DNA from: Methylobacterium sp.
GTDB taxonomy: Bacteria; Pseudomonadota; Alphaproteobacteria; Rhizobiales; Beijerinckiaceae
Direction of reading: 5' to 3'
Length of the DNA stretch: 5,628 nt
Assembly: GCA_021154065.1 (NCBI GenBank)
Contig: JAJKJG010000122.1
Location: forward strand, 1 to 5,628
The notes under the pieces are model-generated. The model saw nothing but the letters and a program-made list of their open reading frames with translations. It was not told the DNA's origin and did not search any database. This document shows positions 4,863-5,628 of this stretch, in pieces; the stretch's first letter is position 1, and each line of letters starts with the position of its first letter. A program made the translations under genes and the position numbers.

Positions 4863-5015
4863 ATGCTGTGGGCTGGACTGGTCGCGTTCGCGCTCGCCCT
4901 CGTCACCTACTTTGCTTTCGAACCGAGCATCTGGACGCTCCTGACAGGCGCAGCCGAACTCTTCGGGGTTGTCGCCCTTTTCTTCCTCGTCTGCCTATCC
5001 GAACTCCTCGATTAG
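4863..5015 (+). CDS. 50-aa membrane protein, probable general-stress gene
   Basis: This small inner-membrane protein has two hydrophobic helices (about 2-18 and 27-47) around a short FEPSIW linker, with almost no soluble part. Size and pattern resemble the short DUF1328-type membrane peptides common in proteobacteria, but the likeness is only general and I do not assign the family. GGAGG at 4853-4857, five bases before the ATG, decides the start. An upstream in-frame ATG at 4767 would add 32 polar residues but has no ribosome site and would place the EcfG promoter inside the gene. The EcfG promoter implies induction under general stress such as desiccation, heat, oxidation or starvation. The convergent proline-rich gene ends 38 bp downstream. 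No terminator was seen. Confidence 0.75.
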   Translation: MLWAGLVAFALALVTYFAFEPSIWTLLTGAAELFGVVALFFLVCLSELLD

Positions 5016-5053
5016 AGCGGGATTTCGGGCGCTTGCGGCTGACCTCGTCGGCG

Positions 5054-5239
5054 TCACGGGCGGGGTTTCGCGGGCTCGTCCGGTTGGTCCGGCGTGGTCT
5101 TGTCGGAACCGCTGCGCTCGTTGCGTCGCCGGTTCCCGCCCGCACCCTTCCCCGGATCGCCTGGGCCGGGCGGCGGGTGCGACAGCGGATTGTCAGGGTC
5201 GGGTTGCGGACTTGGCGGCGGTTGACCGGGGTTGCCCAT
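5054..5239 (-). CDS. 61-aa proline-rich, disordered hypothetical protein
   Basis: The protein has 61 aa and no recognised family. The first half is rich in proline, glycine and aspartate (QPPPSPQPDPDNP, SHPPPGPGDPG). The second half is basic then mixed (NRRRNERSGSDK, DQPDEPAKPRP). It has no hydrophobic segment and no cysteine, and is probably intrinsically disordered and cytoplasmic. The ATG at 5239 is preceded on the minus strand by AGGGAGAG with about six bases of spacing, a good ribosome site that is the main evidence for coding. In GC-rich DNA proline-rich frames also arise by chance, so confidence is moderate. No promoter was identified in the repeat-bearing region to its right. Confidence 0.6.
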   Translation of the reverse strand: MGNPGQPPPSPQPDPDNPLSHPPPGPGDPGKGAGGNRRRNERSGSDKTTPDQPDEPAKPRP

Positions 5240-5346
5240 GTGAACTCTCCCTAAGGTGTTAGCGGCTGTACGCCACCGGCCCGCGCACGTCCGCCGAGAT
5301 CGCACATGTGAGAGAATGCCGGCGGCGGGGCGCGGTTCCGGGTTCG

Positions 5347-5367
5347 GCGGGCGAGGCGGACGCCCGC
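5347..5367. repeat. GC-rich hairpin, 7-bp perfect stem
   Basis: GCGGGCG (5347-5353) and CGCCCGC (5361-5367) are perfect inverted copies around a 7-base loop. No T-run follows on either strand, so it is not an intrinsic terminator. GC-rich stems arise easily by chance here. Confidence 0.35.
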
Positions 5368-5420
5368 AGGCCGCTTGCGCCTTTGGCCTGAATGGACATA
5401 CCAAGAAACGCTGCGCGGGA

Positions 5421-5509
5421 TGCGATCGCAGCATGCTTGAGACGCGATCGCAGCATGCCGGAGGTGCAACCGCAGCATGCCGGATCTGCTAGAAGCACGC
5501 GCAGCATGG
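5421..5509. repeat. Iteron-like array: four CGCAGCATG(C) repeats, three at exact 22-bp period
   Basis: CGCAGCATGC occurs at 5427-5436, 5449-5458 and 5471-5480, and as CGCAGCATGG at 5500-5509. The first three start exactly 22 bp apart and the fourth 29 bp on. The first two units share a longer core, GCGATCGCAGCATGC. Twenty-two bp is about two helical turns, so the copies face the same side of the DNA, as in arrays bound cooperatively by a protein. The period is not a multiple of three, so it is not a protein repeat. The array ends 16 bp before the terminal ATG. Confidence 0.65.
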
Positions 5510-5525
5510 ATGCCGTCGTCGCGGC

Positions 5526-5628
5526 ATGGCACGTGAAGGGTCTTCGATTTCCGTGATCGAGCGCCGTCGCCTGATGATCCTGTCGAGCGAATCCTGCGAG
5601 AACTGCCGCAAGCAGTTGCTCAAGGAGA
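5526..5628 (+). CDS. Start of a hypothetical protein with a CxxC motif (cut by window edge)
   Basis: An open frame of 34 codons runs off the window. It begins MAREGSSISVIERRR and continues to a Cys-Glu-Asn-Cys pair followed by RKQLLKE. The CxxC could bind metal or be redox-active, but too little is visible to name a family. An in-frame TAG at 5490-5492 limits upstream extension, so ATG 5526 is the first possible start. It has no good Shine-Dalgarno. GTG 5553 and ATG 5574 are alternatives. High GC at third positions over the later codons supports coding. Confidence 0.45.
   Translation, partial: MAREGSSISVIERRRLMILSSESCENCRKQLLKE

Larger units (their letters stand above)
5240..5525. other. Intergenic region with hairpins and phased repeats
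   Basis: This 286-bp stretch between the proline-rich gene and the terminal gene shows no convincing gene. It holds a CACATGTG palindrome near 5301-5308, a GC hairpin at 5347-5367, a weaker stem AGGCC/GGCCT at about 5369-5390, and the four-copy repeat array at 5421-5509. No EcfG promoter was found on either strand. Confidence 0.5.

Noticed and set aside
5421..5509. CRISPR array
   Set aside because: The repeat unit is about 10-15 bp at 22-bp period, leaving 7-12 bp between copies. Repeat and spacer lengths are far below CRISPR values, and no cas gene is present.

Overview
The window is GC-rich DNA from a chromosome that looks alphaproteobacterial, most likely order Hyphomicrobiales (Methylobacterium/Beijerinckiaceae-like). 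This rests on two close matches to the alphaproteobacterial general-stress promoter consensus (sigma-EcfG, GGAAC-N16-CGTT), one full CtrA-type box (TTAA-N7-TTAAC), and the style of the proteins. The genus is an inference.

Layout. The left half is ordinary metabolism. It holds the N-terminal 206 codons of an isovaleryl-CoA dehydrogenase (leucine breakdown, minus strand, 1-618), a divergent secreted protein with six cysteines (892-1410, plus), and an O-acetylhomoserine sulfhydrylase-type PLP enzyme (methionine synthesis, minus strand, 1425-2708). The last has a candidate sigma-70 promoter whose -10 is covered by a 26-bp inverted repeat. A gene-poor stretch with hairpins (2709-3054) leads to a stand-alone response-regulator receiver domain (plus, ending 3459) whose true start codon is in doubt.

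The right half is a run of small, mostly uncharacterised units. A coiled-coil protein (3536-4060, minus) has a CtrA-type box upstream. An 83-aa two-helix membrane protein (4319-4570, minus) ends in its own intrinsic terminator. Just beyond that terminator, on the same strand, lie an EcfG promoter, about 65 nt without a gene, and a second strong terminator. Together these predict a short stress-induced small RNA with a C-rich hairpin loop and a CCACCUCC linker that mimics the anti-Shine-Dalgarno sequence. A second EcfG promoter (4810-4834, plus) precedes a 50-aa membrane protein (4863-5015). A 61-aa proline-rich protein (5054-5239, minus) follows. Then comes a 286-bp spacer with a helically phased array of CGCAGCATGC repeats, and finally the start of a gene with a CxxC motif that runs off the window.

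How the parts may work together. The two EcfG promoters about 550 bp apart suggest that the predicted sRNA and the 50-aa membrane protein are both outputs of the PhyR-NepR-EcfG general stress response. The predicted sRNA is the most interesting unit here. It resembles in logic the sigma-T-dependent, C-rich sRNA GsrN of Caulobacter, but no homology has been tested.
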